Shown here: one piece after another, positions 15,982 to 26,157 of the stretch | How the letters are laid out: each line of letters opens with the position of its first letter | Numbering within the stretch: position 1 is the first letter of the stretch | From: Phenylobacterium sp. SCN 70-31 | GTDB taxonomy: Bacteria; Pseudomonadota; Alphaproteobacteria; Caulobacterales; Caulobacteraceae | Assembly (NCBI RefSeq): GCF_001724605.1 | Contig: NZ_MEEX01000020.1 | Span: forward strand, 1 to 64,000 | Length of the DNA: 64,000 bases | Direction: 5' to 3' | Notes under the pieces: model-generated | Told to the model about the DNA's origin: nothing | The model's input: only the letters and a program-made list of their open reading frames with translations | Databases searched by the model: none | Position numbers and translations under genes: made by a program

Positions 15982-18333
15982 ATGACCACACTCATCGGCT
16001 CGCGCCGCGCCGAGCGCCTGCATCTGCGCCTGGGCGTCGCTATCGGCGCGCTCGGCGTCGCCATCGGCGGGCCCGTCGGCGCCCAGGAGGCCGCTTCAAC
16101 CATCGACGAACTGGTGGTGACCGCCCAGAAGCGCGCCGAGAACGTGCAGGACGTTCCGCTGTCGATCACCGCAGCGACGGGTGAGACCCTGGAGGCGTTG
16201 CGCGTCACCCAGCCCCAGCAACTGACCCTCATCGACCCCAGCGTCCGCTTCAAGCAGAGCCTCAGCAACAGCACGTCCGGTTTCCTCATCCGCGGCATCG
16301 GCACCAGCAGCTTCTCGGCCGGCATCGAACAGAGCATCTCCACCGTCGTCGACGGCGTTGTCCTGGCCGATCCGGGAAGCCTGTCGACCCTGGCCGACGT
16401 GGAGCGCGTCGAGATCCTGCGCGGGCCGCAGGGGATGCTGTTCGGCAAGAACGCGTCGGCGGGCCTGGTGCATTTCATCACGAAGCGGCCGGTGCTGGGA
16501 GACAACGCCGGGCAGGTCCGGGTCGAGCTGGCGGAACGCGGCGAGCGCAATTTCGAGGCCATCGGCAATGTGGCGTTGGGCGAGACCGCCGCCCTGCGTC
16601 TGGTGGTCGTTCACAACGAACGCGACGGCCTCATCAAGAATCTGGCGAAGTCCGGAGCCGACACCGACCCGCGCGAGGTGACCGGCGCGGCGCTGAAATT
16701 CCTTTGGCGGCCGACCGAGTCGCTGACCGTCTTCGCCAGCGCCGACGTCTCCCAGAGCGACACCTTCTGTTGTTCGTCCACATGGCGGAAGGTGACGCCC
16801 GGCTACGCGCCGGCTCTGGTCAACGCCCAGTACGGAATCGTGGCCGGACCGAAGAACCTCAGCGTGGCGGCCAACGGCGACTTCTACGGCAGCAGCCGCA
16901 CCGAGGGCCTGGCGCTGCATCTCGACTACGAACTGGGCGACTTCACGGTCAGCTCGATCTCGGCCTATCGCAAGGCCCGCCGGGTGGGCTTCTACGACGG
17001 CGACCTGACGACCGTGAGCTACATCGACACCAACGGCGGGGCGGGGGAGACCGAGTGGTTCACCCAGGAGCTGCGCCTCACCTCGCCGGTCGGCGAGCGG
17101 TTCGACTACGTCGTGGGCCTCTACTACTTCGACTCGACGGCCGACTCCGAGATCACCCAGCGTGGCCAGCTCACCTGGATCTTGCCGGCGTCGAACGGAC
17201 AGGTGGTGCGGGTCGTCCCGACCCAGCCGGCCGGCACGGTCTTCCAGACCTCGACGTTCAACACCATCCGCTCGAAGAGCTACGCGGCGTTCGGCCAGGC
17301 CACGCTGCATGTGACCGACAAGCTGGACATCATCGGCGGTCTGCGGGGCACCCACGACGACGTCCGCCTGGACTACCGCCGCGACCCGGTCCCCGGCACG
17401 GTGTTCATTCCCGGTTCGGTGGCGCTGCGCTTCGACCAGTCCATCAAGAACGACAATCTCTCGTGGCGGATCGGCCCGCGCTACAACTTCACCTCGGAGA
17501 TCATGGGCTATGCGACGGTGTCGCGCGGCTACAAGGGGCCGGGCTTCAGCGGCCTGGGCGCCACCGTCTTCGGCGCGAACCAGCGCGTGCTTCCCGAGAT
17601 TCCGACCAGCTACGAGGTGGGCCTGAAGTCGACGTTCTTCGACCGTCGCCTGCTGGTGAACGTCTCGGCCTACAACACCAAGGTCCGCGACTTCCAGGCT
17701 CAGGTCTCGGACCTGTCCAGCCCCACCTATTCCAGCCGCATCACCAACGCCGGTTCGATCCGGACGAAGGGCGTCGAGTTCAACCTCGTCGCGCGGCCCG
17801 TGGCGGACCTCAGCGTCACGTTCGGCGGCGCCTACACCCACGCCCGCTACCTCGATTTCAACGGCGTGCAGTGCTACTTCGGCCAGCCGAAGGTGGCTCA
17901 GGGCGGGCCCTGCACCGCGCCGCCGGCCAACCCCACGTCCATCGACGGCTTCTTCAACGCCAAGGGCCTGAGGCTGGCCGCCGTCCCGACCTGGGTGCTG
18001 GGCTCGACCGTCTCCTACGAGCGCCAGCTGACCGACCAGGTGCGCGCGTTCGGCCAGGTGAACTGGAACTGGCAGAGCGACACCAACTACTCCGCCAACG
18101 GCGATCCCGGGACGATTCAGAAGGCCTATGGCCTGGTCGGCGGGCGCGTGGGCGTGAGCGGGCCGGACGACCGGTGGACGTTCGCCATCTTCGCCAGCAA
18201 CCTGTTCGACAAGCGCTGGGCCGCGCAGATCACCCCGTCGCCGGTGACCGCGCTGAATCCCGGCGGCTACCTCCAATACTTCAGCCCTGACTCGGTCCGC
18301 CGCGTCGGCGCGAGCTTCCAGACGCGGTTCTGA
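15982..18333 (+). CDS. TonB-dependent receptor
   Basis: Outer-membrane TonB-dependent receptor, 783 aa from the ATG at 15982 (AAGGAA upstream). A signal-like N-terminus ends near GAQEAAS. Next come a TonB box (IDELVVTAQKRAENVQDVPL), a plug with RGIGTSSF and VEILRGPQGMLFGKNASAG, and a long beta-barrel ending in Phe. The VTAQKRxE-xxQDVP form is common in large alphaproteobacterial receptors for organic compounds rather than siderophores. Its promoter carries the same operator as the two glutathione transferases, so it probably imports the compound they act on. A strong hairpin follows the stop codon. Confidence 0.93.
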   Translation: MTTLIGSRRAERLHLRLGVAIGALGVAIGGPVGAQEAASTIDELVVTAQKRAENVQDVPLSITAATGETLEALRVTQPQQLTLIDPSVRFKQSLSNSTSGFLIRGIGTSSFSAGIEQSISTVVDGVVLADPGSLSTLADVERVEILRGPQGMLFGKNASAGLVHFITKRPVLGDNAGQVRVELAERGERNFEAIGNVALGETAALRLVVVHNERDGLIKNLAKSGADTDPREVTGAALKFLWRPTESLTVFASADVSQSDTFCCSSTWRKVTPGYAPALVNAQYGIVAGPKNLSVAANGDFYGSSRTEGLALHLDYELGDFTVSSISAYRKARRVGFYDGDLTTVSYIDTNGGAGETEWFTQELRLTSPVGERFDYVVGLYYFDSTADSEITQRGQLTWILPASNGQVVRVVPTQPAGTVFQTSTFNTIRSKSYAAFGQATLHVTDKLDIIGGLRGTHDDVRLDYRRDPVPGTVFIPGSVALRFDQSIKNDNLSWRIGPRYNFTSEIMGYATVSRGYKGPGFSGLGATVFGANQRVLPEIPTSYEVGLKSTFFDRRLLVNVSAYNTKVRDFQAQVSDLSSPTYSSRITNAGSIRTKGVEFNLVARPVADLSVTFGGAYTHARYLDFNGVQCYFGQPKVAQGGPCTAPPANPTSIDGFFNAKGLRLAAVPTWVLGSTVSYERQLTDQVRAFGQVNWNWQSDTNYSANGDPGTIQKAYGLVGGRVGVSGPDDRWTFAIFASNLFDKRWAAQITPSPVTALNPGGYLQYFSPDSVRRVGASFQTRF

Positions 18334-18339
18334 CGTCGA

Positions 18340-18370
18340 ATGTCCGCGGCGCCCCTCGCGCCGCGGACAT
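18340..18370. terminator. Strong hairpin between convergent genes
   Basis: Perfect 13-base arms (ATGTCCGCGGCGC and complement) around a five-base CCCTC loop start seven bases after the TonB receptor stop. They lie 50 bases before the end of the convergent hydrolase gene. There is no T tract, but position and stability suggest a two-way transcription end or 3' protective structure. Confidence 0.55.
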
Positions 18371-18421
18371 CTGCCGATCGGCCGGAGTTCGACCTGAAAG
18401 GCGGAGCCCCTCGGCGGGGGC

Positions 18422-19555
18422 TCAGATCCGGACTTTCGCCCAGTCGCAGATCAGCGTGGCGGCCGCGTTTCGCACCTCCGGGCTGTCCTCGAAGTAGTGG
18501 GCGCCTGGGATCAGTTCGAGGGTTTTGTCCTTCGAGCCCAGGAAGCTGTAGATGTCGCGGGCGTCCTGGGGGAACACGCCGGTGTCGGCCGTCCCCTGGA
18601 CCACCAGTGCGGGTTCGCTGAACTTCTCCAGGTGCGGCTTGCCCTGGCACTTCGAGGTCTCCAGGCTCCACATCGAAAGCCATGTCTTGATGTTGTTGGC
18701 CCGTCCGATGGATGGCGTCTTGTTGGCCACCGCCGGATGTCCGCGGTAGCACATCGGCGTCGCGCGGTCGGACGGGTCGATGGTCCCATCCATCATCCGC
18801 AGGTCGCCCCAGCAGCGGAACAGGGGGAAGACGCGGTCGGGAATGCCGGCCTCGTTGAGACGCTTGAGCTCGGCCTTGGCCCAGTCGGTGATCCGCTGGT
18901 TGCGGGCCTTCTGCGCGGCGCGGTAGCGCGCGATGAACTCGGGCGTATAGGGCGGCTTGTTGGCCTCGCTGAAGGGATCCAGTTCGGGATCGGTCGGGAT
19001 CGGGTCGAATTCGTCGATCACCGAGGCGTCCATCCAGTCGGTCAGCACCTCGGGCCGGCCTTGGTGCGCATTGAGCGACACGTACAATTCGGCCTTGGGC
19101 AGGGTCTCGTACGCCTCGCGCGCCGCGCCGGTGAGCGCCCCCGCCAGCGTCGGCCGGATGGCCTCGCCCTGATAGGCGCCCATCAGGGAGCCGCCCCCCG
19201 AATTGCCAAGGATGATGACCGTCTCCACGCCGGCGACCTCGCGCAGCCAGCGCATGCCGACGCCGATGTCGAGGATCGCGTGCTCCAGCAGGAACTGATC
19301 CTCGAAGCCGCGATAACGGGTGTTCCACCCCAGGAAGCCGAAGCCCCGGGTGGCGAGGTAGGGGGCGATGTAGTGTTCGGAGAAGTCGACGTTGTAGTGG
19401 GTGGCGATGAAGGCGGCCTTGGGCTTCTGGCCCTTCGGCGTCCAGTATATGCCCTGGCACGGATGGCCGCCGGCCTGGATGCGTGGCGCCGTCGGTGACG
19501 GGAAGCCAAGAAACTGGGTGTCCACCTTCGACAACAGATCGCTCAAGCCTTCCAT
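18422..19555 (-). CDS. Alpha/beta hydrolase
   Basis: Alpha/beta-hydrolase-fold protein of 377 aa. The nucleophile elbow is LGNSGGGS with Ser119, a form also seen in dienelactone-hydrolase- and acetyl-esterase-like proteins. A C-terminal segment, ALVVQGTADTGVFPQDA, supplies the likely acid, and PGAHYFEDSPE the catalytic His. No signal peptide is visible. The ATG at 19555 has GGGGAAG upstream. It is divergent from an acyl-CoA synthetase with only about 57 bases between the start codons, so the two probably share a control region. One possible role is ester hydrolysis to a carboxylic acid that the synthetase activates. Confidence 0.82.
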   Translation of the reverse strand: MEGLSDLLSKVDTQFLGFPSPTAPRIQAGGHPCQGIYWTPKGQKPKAAFIATHYNVDFSEHYIAPYLATRGFGFLGWNTRYRGFEDQFLLEHAILDIGVGMRWLREVAGVETVIILGNSGGGSLMGAYQGEAIRPTLAGALTGAAREAYETLPKAELYVSLNAHQGRPEVLTDWMDASVIDEFDPIPTDPELDPFSEANKPPYTPEFIARYRAAQKARNQRITDWAKAELKRLNEAGIPDRVFPLFRCWGDLRMMDGTIDPSDRATPMCYRGHPAVANKTPSIGRANNIKTWLSMWSLETSKCQGKPHLEKFSEPALVVQGTADTGVFPQDARDIYSFLGSKDKTLELIPGAHYFEDSPEVRNAAATLICDWAKVRI

Positions 19556-19612
19556 CGGCGCTTCCCCTGATCCTATAGTTCGGTATCTAAGCAATAGCCG
19601 TGGGAGGTGATG

Positions 19613-21211
<1,599 letters not shown>

Positions 21212-21256
21212 CGTCGGATCGGGCGCTGGATTGGGGCGCCGGGTCGGAACCCAGGG

Positions 21257-21742
21257 TCAGACAGGCGCGTCCGACGACACGTCGTCCACCTCGGGGGCCA
21301 GGTTGCGACCCACGTGCTGCAGCAATCGCCGCAGCGTCAGGACCTCGTCTTCGGTCAGGCCGGCGAGGGCGATCTCGTTCACCTCGGCGATACAGGGCGC
21401 CAGGGTCTCGCGCAGGGCGCGGGCCTCGGGTGTCAGGTAGACGTGGGTCTTCCGCCGGTCTTCGGCGCTCTGACGGCGCACGACGAACCCGCTCCGCTCC
21501 AGGCTCTTCAGCGCGGTGACGGTGGTCGGCTCGCGCATGCCCACGCGCCGGGAAAGCTCGCGCTGGGTCAGGCCCTCCTCGCGCCACAGTACGCGCAGGA
21601 ACCGCCACTGTCCGGCCGTGACCCCGTGGGGCGCGGTCCTGCGCTCCAGCGCCCGGGAGAAGTTCCGGAACGCGATCCGGGTCAGGTAGCCGATGCTGTT
21701 GTTGGGGTCGGCGTAGAGATCCGCCGTCGACTCCTTGCTCAT
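21257..21742 (-). CDS. MarR-family regulator
   Basis: MarR-type winged-helix regulator, 161 aa. The recognition region is LTQRELSRRVGMREPTTVTA and the wing carries the typical DRRKTHVYLTPEAR. The ATG at 21742 has GAAGGA upstream. It is the last gene of the compact minus-strand operon that begins at 26766, 58 bases after the hydrolase-fold gene, and is probably co-transcribed with it. It could be the autoregulator of that operon, acting on the palindrome at 26811. A second MarR gene at 27635 is an equal candidate. Confidence 0.85.
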   Translation of the reverse strand: MSKESTADLYADPNNSIGYLTRIAFRNFSRALERRTAPHGVTAGQWRFLRVLWREEGLTQRELSRRVGMREPTTVTALKSLERSGFVVRRQSAEDRRKTHVYLTPEARALRETLAPCIAEVNEIALAGLTEDEVLTLRRLLQHVGRNLAPEVDDVSSDAPV

Positions 21743-21800
21743 GACGGTTCCTTCGCATCCAAACCGCCCCGCCGCAACGTGAGGCTGTGACCGACCCCGG

Positions 21801-22493
21801 TCAGGCGGCGCCGAACCACGTCGCAAGAAGGCGGGCGGTGGTCGCCGGCTTCTCAAGTGTCGTCAGGTGGCCGCAGTCCTCGATCACTTCAAGCCGCGCG
21901 CCGGGAACGCCGGCGACGATCTCGGCCTGATGCGCTTCGGTGGTGATGCCGTCCTGGCGGCCCCAGATGACCAGGGTGGGGCAGGCGATCTGTCCCAGGC
22001 CAGGGCGGCTGTCGGCCCGGCTCATGATCGCCCGCTGCTGCCGCAGGAAGGTCTCGGCTCCGGTGTCTCCTGCCATACCCCGCACGATGTCCAGCAGGGG
22101 GGCGTCCTCCCGGCGTGCGGGATGGACCAGGATGGGAATGCGCTCCTCGGCCACCTCGGCGAACTTCCCGGCCTCCACCAGCCGGATATAGCCCATGCGA
22201 CGTTCGGTCTGCGCCGGGCCGTCGTTGGGCGCGAGGGTCGAGAGGAGGGCGAGACGGCGCACCCGCTCGGGCGCCTGGCGCAGGACCTCGAAGGCGACGA
22301 AGCCGCCCATCGCCTGACCCGCCAGGTCGAACCGGTCGGGGGCGGTCGCCAGCAGCCGCTGCGCCATGCCGGCTATGGTGTCGTCCTGTATATGGTCCGC
22401 CAGGACGACGTCGTGACGGGTCTTCAGGGCCTCGGCGGAGTCCCCCCACGCGGCGTGGGTCATGAGCTGGCCTGTGACGAGGACGACGGTCAT
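21801..22493 (-). CDS. Alpha/beta-hydrolase-fold protein lacking the serine nucleophile
   Basis: Alpha/beta-hydrolase-fold protein of 230 aa. The nucleophile elbow, normally GHSMGG, reads GQAMGG with Ala61 in place of the catalytic Ser. The codon is clean in the sequence (GCG). The acid (VIWGRQDGITT) and the His (EDCGHLTTLEKP) are kept. It therefore probably cannot act as a normal serine hydrolase. It may be a lyase, a cofactor-free enzyme using the His/Asp pair, or a binding protein. Its ATG overlaps the stop of the upstream dehydrogenase gene (TGATG), indicating translational coupling within the operon. Confidence 0.82.
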   Translation of the reverse strand: MTVVLVTGQLMTHAAWGDSAEALKTRHDVVLADHIQDDTIAGMAQRLLATAPDRFDLAGQAMGGFVAFEVLRQAPERVRRLALLSTLAPNDGPAQTERRMGYIRLVEAGKFAEVAEERIPILVHPARREDAPLLDIVRGMAGDTGAETFLRQQRAIMSRADSRPGLGQIACPTLVIWGRQDGITTEAHQAEIVAGVPGARLEVIEDCGHLTTLEKPATTARLLATWFGAA

Positions 22494-23440
22494 CAGACCA
22501 CCCGATTGACCAGAGGATCGCCGGCCCGCAGGCGGCGGCAATTGTCGAAGGCCACGTCCAGGCTGCGCCCCAGCGTCTCGGGCGTCAGCCAGGCGGCGTG
22601 AGGCGCCAGGACGACATTGGGAAGGGCGAAGAGCGGCGCGCTCGGGTCGACCGGCTCGGTCTCGAAGACGTCGAGCCCGGCGGCCGCCAGCCGGCCGGCG
22701 GCCAGGGCTTCGGCCAGCGCGGCCTCGTCGACCAGTTCCCCGCGCGCGGTGTTGATCAGGATGGCGCCGGGCTTCATGCGCGCCAGGGCTCCGGCGTCCA
22801 GGATACGCCGGGTCTGGTCGGTGAGCGGCGCGTGCAGCGACAGGATGTCAGCCTCAGCGAGCAGTGTCTCGAAATCGACAGCGCGCCCGACCGCGTCGGG
22901 CTTGGGGCTGCGGGCGGTGTAGACGACGTCCGCGCCCAGGGCCTTCAGCACCGGCGCCAGCCGTGTCGGCACGCCGCCATAGCCGAGGAAGCCCACGGTG
23001 CGGCCGGCGACCTCGCCGACGCTGTCGATCACGCCCAGATCCGGTCGCCAGCCGTCTCCGGCGCGCACCAGCGGGTCGAAATAGGTGAGGCGGCGCAGCG
23101 CGGCGAACATCAGCGCCAGCGTCATCTCGGCCACCGCCTGGCTGTTCGTCCCCGGCATGTTGGCCACGGCGATTCCGCGCGCCTTCGCGGCCTCCAGGTC
23201 GATGGTGTTCACGCCCACGCCCAGCTTCTGGATCAGCCGCAGGCCCGGCGCCTGGTCCATCATCGCGGCCGTCACGGGCTTCAGAACGTGCAGCAGCACC
23301 TCGGCGTCGGCGATCTCGCAGGCGAAGGCGGCCTCGTCGGCTTCGTCCACGGCGGCCCAGTCGAAGCCGTCGGTGAAGGCGCGCGTCTTCAGGTCGGCGA
23401 CGAAGCCGGGACTGGCGCGGTATTGCAGGACGGCCTTCAC
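22493..23440 (-). CDS. D-isomer 2-hydroxyacid dehydrogenase
   Basis: NAD(P)-dependent D-2-hydroxyacid dehydrogenase, 315 aa, reducing a 2-oxo acid or oxidising a 2-hydroxy acid. Catalytic residues are in place: Arg233 (NTARGELVD), Glu262 (ETEPVD) and His281 (APHAAW). The nucleotide loop is GYGGVP (153-158), where the third Gly of GxGxxG is replaced by Pro, a known but less common variant. GTG start; it overlaps the enolase-like stop by four bases (GTGA). It resembles phosphoglycerate/hydroxypyruvate reductases. Next to an enolase paralogue and a kinase it may reduce the oxo acid made by them. The substrate is unproven. Confidence 0.88.
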   Translation of the reverse strand: MKAVLQYRASPGFVADLKTRAFTDGFDWAAVDEADEAAFACEIADAEVLLHVLKPVTAAMMDQAPGLRLIQKLGVGVNTIDLEAAKARGIAVANMPGTNSQAVAEMTLALMFAALRRLTYFDPLVRAGDGWRPDLGVIDSVGEVAGRTVGFLGYGGVPTRLAPVLKALGADVVYTARSPKPDAVGRAVDFETLLAEADILSLHAPLTDQTRRILDAGALARMKPGAILINTARGELVDEAALAEALAAGRLAAAGLDVFETEPVDPSAPLFALPNVVLAPHAAWLTPETLGRSLDVAFDNCRRLRAGDPLVNRVV

Positions 23441-24735
23441 GCCAGCGTCTCGGCGACCGAGGCGGGCAGGGCGCCCGCGCCCGCGAAGACCGCGTCGGCG
23501 CCCATCTCCTCTTCGATCCGGAGCAGTTCGTTCCACTTCGCCATCCGCTCCGAGCGGGTGAACGAGCCGACCTTGAGCTGGCCGGCGTCCCAGCCGGTGG
23601 AGAGGTGGGCGATGCTGACGTCCTCGGTTTCGCCCGAGCGCGCCGAGACGATGGCGCTCCAGCCGAGGGCGCGGGCGGCTTCGAGCGCGGCCTTGGCGCG
23701 CGACACCGTGCCGGCCTGGTTCACCTTCACCAGCACCGCATTGCAGGCGCCGGCCGCGGCCGCCTTGCGGACACGCTCCGCATTGGTGACCAGGAAGTCG
23801 TCGCCGATCACCTGCACACGCTGCCCGAACCGCGCAGTGGCGTCGGCCATGCCCGCCACATCGTCCTGACTCACCGGGTCCTCGATGGACAGGATCGGAT
23901 AGCGCGCCGCCCAACCGGCCACGCGATCGACCATCTGGGTGGTGGAGAGTTCGGCGCCGTCCAGGGGCAGGCGGTAGCCGTCGCCGTGGCCCAGTTCGTT
24001 GGCGGCGACGTCCAGCGAAATGAAGACGTCGTGGCCGGCGCGCCAGCCGCTGCGGTCGATGGCGCGGGCCAGGGTTTCGAGGGCCTCCTCGTTCGAGGCG
24101 AAGAGGGGCCACCATCCGCCTTCGTCGGCGACACCGGCCAGTCGCCCGCTCTCCTCCATCAGGGCGCCGGCGGCGCGATAGACGTCGGCCGTGATCTCGA
24201 AGGCCTGCCGCACGGTCGCGGCGCGGGGGCACATGACCATGAAGTCCTGAACGTCCGTCCGGCGTCCGGCATGGGCGCCGCCGCCGAAGATCTGCACCTC
24301 GGGGAGGGGAATACGCACCCGCGCGTCGCCGGCCAGGTAGCGCCACAGCGGCAGCCCCTCGGCTGCCGCCGCGGCGTGCAGCGCGGCCAGGGACACGGCG
24401 ACCGCGGCGTTGGCGCCCAGGCGCGCGAAGCCCGGCGTCCCGTCCAGGGTCTCGAGCGCAGAGTCGAGCCCGGCCTGATCGCGCACGTCACGGCCCGTGA
24501 GCGTGCGGGCGATCTCGCCGTTCACCGCCGCCACGGCGCGGTCCACGCCGAAGCCGCCGAACCGTTCGCCGCCGTCGCGCAGGTCCAGCGCCTCGTGGGC
24601 CCCGCGGGACGCGCCGGCCGGCGCCATCGCCCGGCCCCGCGCCCCACCGGCCAGCGTGACGTCGGCCTCGACGGTCGGGCGCCCTCTGCTGTCCCAGATC
24701 TGCCGGCCGCGGACGTGGGTGATCGTATGCTTCAT
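23437..24735 (-). CDS. Enolase paralogue with altered active site
   Basis: A full-length (432 aa) enolase homologue. Kept: flap Ser43 (GASRG), His155 (GGGAHAG), Glu205 (ADEGGWWP), metal ligands Asp242, Glu285 and Asp312, the base Lys337 (LVKVNQAGT), Arg366 and Lys388 (GQLKVG). Changed: the universal SHRSGETED is SARSGETED (Ala365 for the phosphate-contacting His), and QEFM is QDFM (Asp164 for the Glu that positions the substrate hydroxyl/water). GASTG is GASRG. The fold and metal site are therefore intact but the phosphate/hydroxyl pocket is remodelled, arguing against housekeeping glycolysis. It overlaps the kinase gene upstream and the dehydrogenase gene downstream by four bases each. It probably dehydrates a non-standard substrate. 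Confidence 0.88.
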   Translation of the reverse strand: MKHTITHVRGRQIWDSRGRPTVEADVTLAGGARGRAMAPAGASRGAHEALDLRDGGERFGGFGVDRAVAAVNGEIARTLTGRDVRDQAGLDSALETLDGTPGFARLGANAAVAVSLAALHAAAAAEGLPLWRYLAGDARVRIPLPEVQIFGGGAHAGRRTDVQDFMVMCPRAATVRQAFEITADVYRAAGALMEESGRLAGVADEGGWWPLFASNEEALETLARAIDRSGWRAGHDVFISLDVAANELGHGDGYRLPLDGAELSTTQMVDRVAGWAARYPILSIEDPVSQDDVAGMADATARFGQRVQVIGDDFLVTNAERVRKAAAAGACNAVLVKVNQAGTVSRAKAALEAARALGWSAIVSARSGETEDVSIAHLSTGWDAGQLKVGSFTRSERMAKWNELLRIEEEMGADAVFAGAGALPASVAETLA

Positions 24736-25736
24736 CGGGCTCCCAGGTGTTGATGCAGGGCGTTCCGCACATCGGCGAACCGCCCGGTGTCGCGCGTGAG
24801 GACCGCGACGGCGGCCTCACGGACCGTCGCCTTGTCCCGCGGGTCCGTCAGGTATTCCACCGGCGACTTGCCGTCGACCCTGGCCAGCAGCAGGCCGGCG
24901 AGAAGGGGCGCGGCCCGGGCTTCCAGATCGCCGGGCGCCTCCCAGTCGACGCCGGCGAGATAGCCGTCGAGCAGGGCGCCGAAGGCCTCGGCGAAGGCGG
25001 CGGCGTGCGCGGGCTTCCACACCGCCTTCAACAGGAGGTGGTTGGCGCAGAAGGCGATGTCGAAGGCCGGATCGCCGTACCAGGCGCATTCGGCGTCCAG
25101 CAACACCGGGCCGGTCGGGCCGACCAGGATATTCTTGGGGCTGACGTCGCCGTGGACCAGGGCCAGCCGGTGCGACCGCGTGGTCTCGGCCAGGTTCCGG
25201 AGGCGCGGGGCGATGTCGGGATGGGCCTGCGCCGTGTGCTCGAGATAAGGAGCCAGACGCAGGGCGTCGAACAGCGGCGTCGTGTCGAACGCGGCCGCGA
25301 TCGCCGCATCGCGGGCGGTCCGCGAATGCACGCGGGCCAGGCCGGCGCCAAGTGTCCGGGCAAAGGTGGGATCGACACGGCCGGCCGCCAGCTCGGCCTT
25401 CCACACCGGGTGATCGGCCGGCTCGAACCACGTCATGGCGAACAGGTGGCGGTCGGCGTCCTCGGCCAGGACGCGAGGCAGGACAGGCCCGCCCAGGTCG
25501 GCGGCCGCGCGCAGATAGGCCGCCTCATAGGCCGAGCGCTCGACCGGGGCCTGCCAGTCGGCGGCGACCTTGAGCTGTTCCAGGGCGCGCTTCACGCAGA
25601 TCGGGCCGCTCGCCAGGTCGGCCCGGAACACGTCGCTGGACACGCCGCCGGACAGCGGCGTCAGGACCGGCGTCTCGTCGGCCCTCGCCAGTCCGGCCGC
25701 GCGCAGCCAGTCCAGGATGTCGTCCTTCCCCCCCAT
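24732..25736 (-). CDS. APH/choline-kinase-fold small-molecule kinase
   Basis: Phosphotransferase of the aminoglycoside-phosphotransferase/choline-kinase fold, 334 aa. The Brenner motif is LVHGDVSPKN (catalytic Asp197, Asn202), and the metal-binding Asp214 is in LLDAECAWYGDPAFDI, a form resembling methylthioribose kinase. A candidate ATP lysine is in ICVKRAL (Lys49) after a Gly-rich loop (LSGGVSSDVF). It overlaps the enolase-paralogue gene by four bases, so the two are probably translated together. The likely role is to phosphorylate a small hydroxyl compound that the downstream enolase-like and dehydrogenase enzymes process. Antibiotic resistance is possible for the family but unlikely here. 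Confidence 0.85.
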   Translation of the reverse strand: MGGKDDILDWLRAAGLARADETPVLTPLSGGVSSDVFRADLASGPICVKRALEQLKVAADWQAPVERSAYEAAYLRAAADLGGPVLPRVLAEDADRHLFAMTWFEPADHPVWKAELAAGRVDPTFARTLGAGLARVHSRTARDAAIAAAFDTTPLFDALRLAPYLEHTAQAHPDIAPRLRNLAETTRSHRLALVHGDVSPKNILVGPTGPVLLDAECAWYGDPAFDIAFCANHLLLKAVWKPAHAAAFAEAFGALLDGYLAGVDWEAPGDLEARAAPLLAGLLLARVDGKSPVEYLTDPRDKATVREAAVAVLTRDTGRFADVRNALHQHLGAR

Positions 25737-25744
25737 CCGGGGCG

Positions 25745-26128
25745 TCAGAACGTCTGGCGGAAGACCGCCACGTGGGCGCTGTCCAGGTATTCGTCCAGCC
25801 GCGCGATCCTGCCGTCGCGCAGGCGACAGATGATGGCGGCGGGCAGGCTCACGCGCTTTCCGTCCTTGCGGACGCCGCGCAGCACGTGCTGCTGCACGAA
25901 GCCGCCCGGGAACACCTCGACCCGCCGCTCGTCGTAGACCCGCTCGTCGATGCGCCCGACCATGCCCTTCAGCGTGGCCAGGTTCTCGTCGCGCGTCTGG
26001 ATGGCGTCGTCGAAGTTGTGCCAGATCTCGACATCGGGCGTGTAGCTGTCGCCCACGGTCTCGACGTCGCCCTGCTCGATGGCGTCGAAGAAGCGCTTGG
26101 CGAACGCGCGCATCGCGGCGTCATCCAT
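25745..26128 (-). CDS. SnoaL/NTF2-like protein
   Basis: Small 127-aa protein of the NTF2-like alpha+beta fold, related to SnoaL and ketosteroid-isomerase-like enzymes. Typical features are the N-terminal helix (MRAFAKRFFDAIEQGDVETV), YTPDVEIWHNFD and the strand-rich C-terminal half with QQHVLRGVRKDGKRV. The ATG at 26128 has GGAGG seven bases upstream; a TTG six bases earlier is less likely. The fold serves isomerases, dehydratases and cyclases. In the operon it lies between the VOC protein and the kinase with short gaps (29 and 8 bases). Its exact activity cannot be told from sequence. Confidence 0.82.
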   Translation of the reverse strand: MDDAAMRAFAKRFFDAIEQGDVETVGDSYTPDVEIWHNFDDAIQTRDENLATLKGMVGRIDERVYDERRVEVFPGGFVQQHVLRGVRKDGKRVSLPAAIICRLRDGRIARLDEYLDSAHVAVFRQTF

Positions 26129-26157
26129 CCTCAAGTCCTCCCTGTCGGTCGTCCGCT

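Noticed and set aside
13212..16568. 1118-codon minus-strand open frame crossing the GST/TetR/TonB cluster
   Set aside because: It runs through four plus-strand genes and three operators, with no domain-like sequence.
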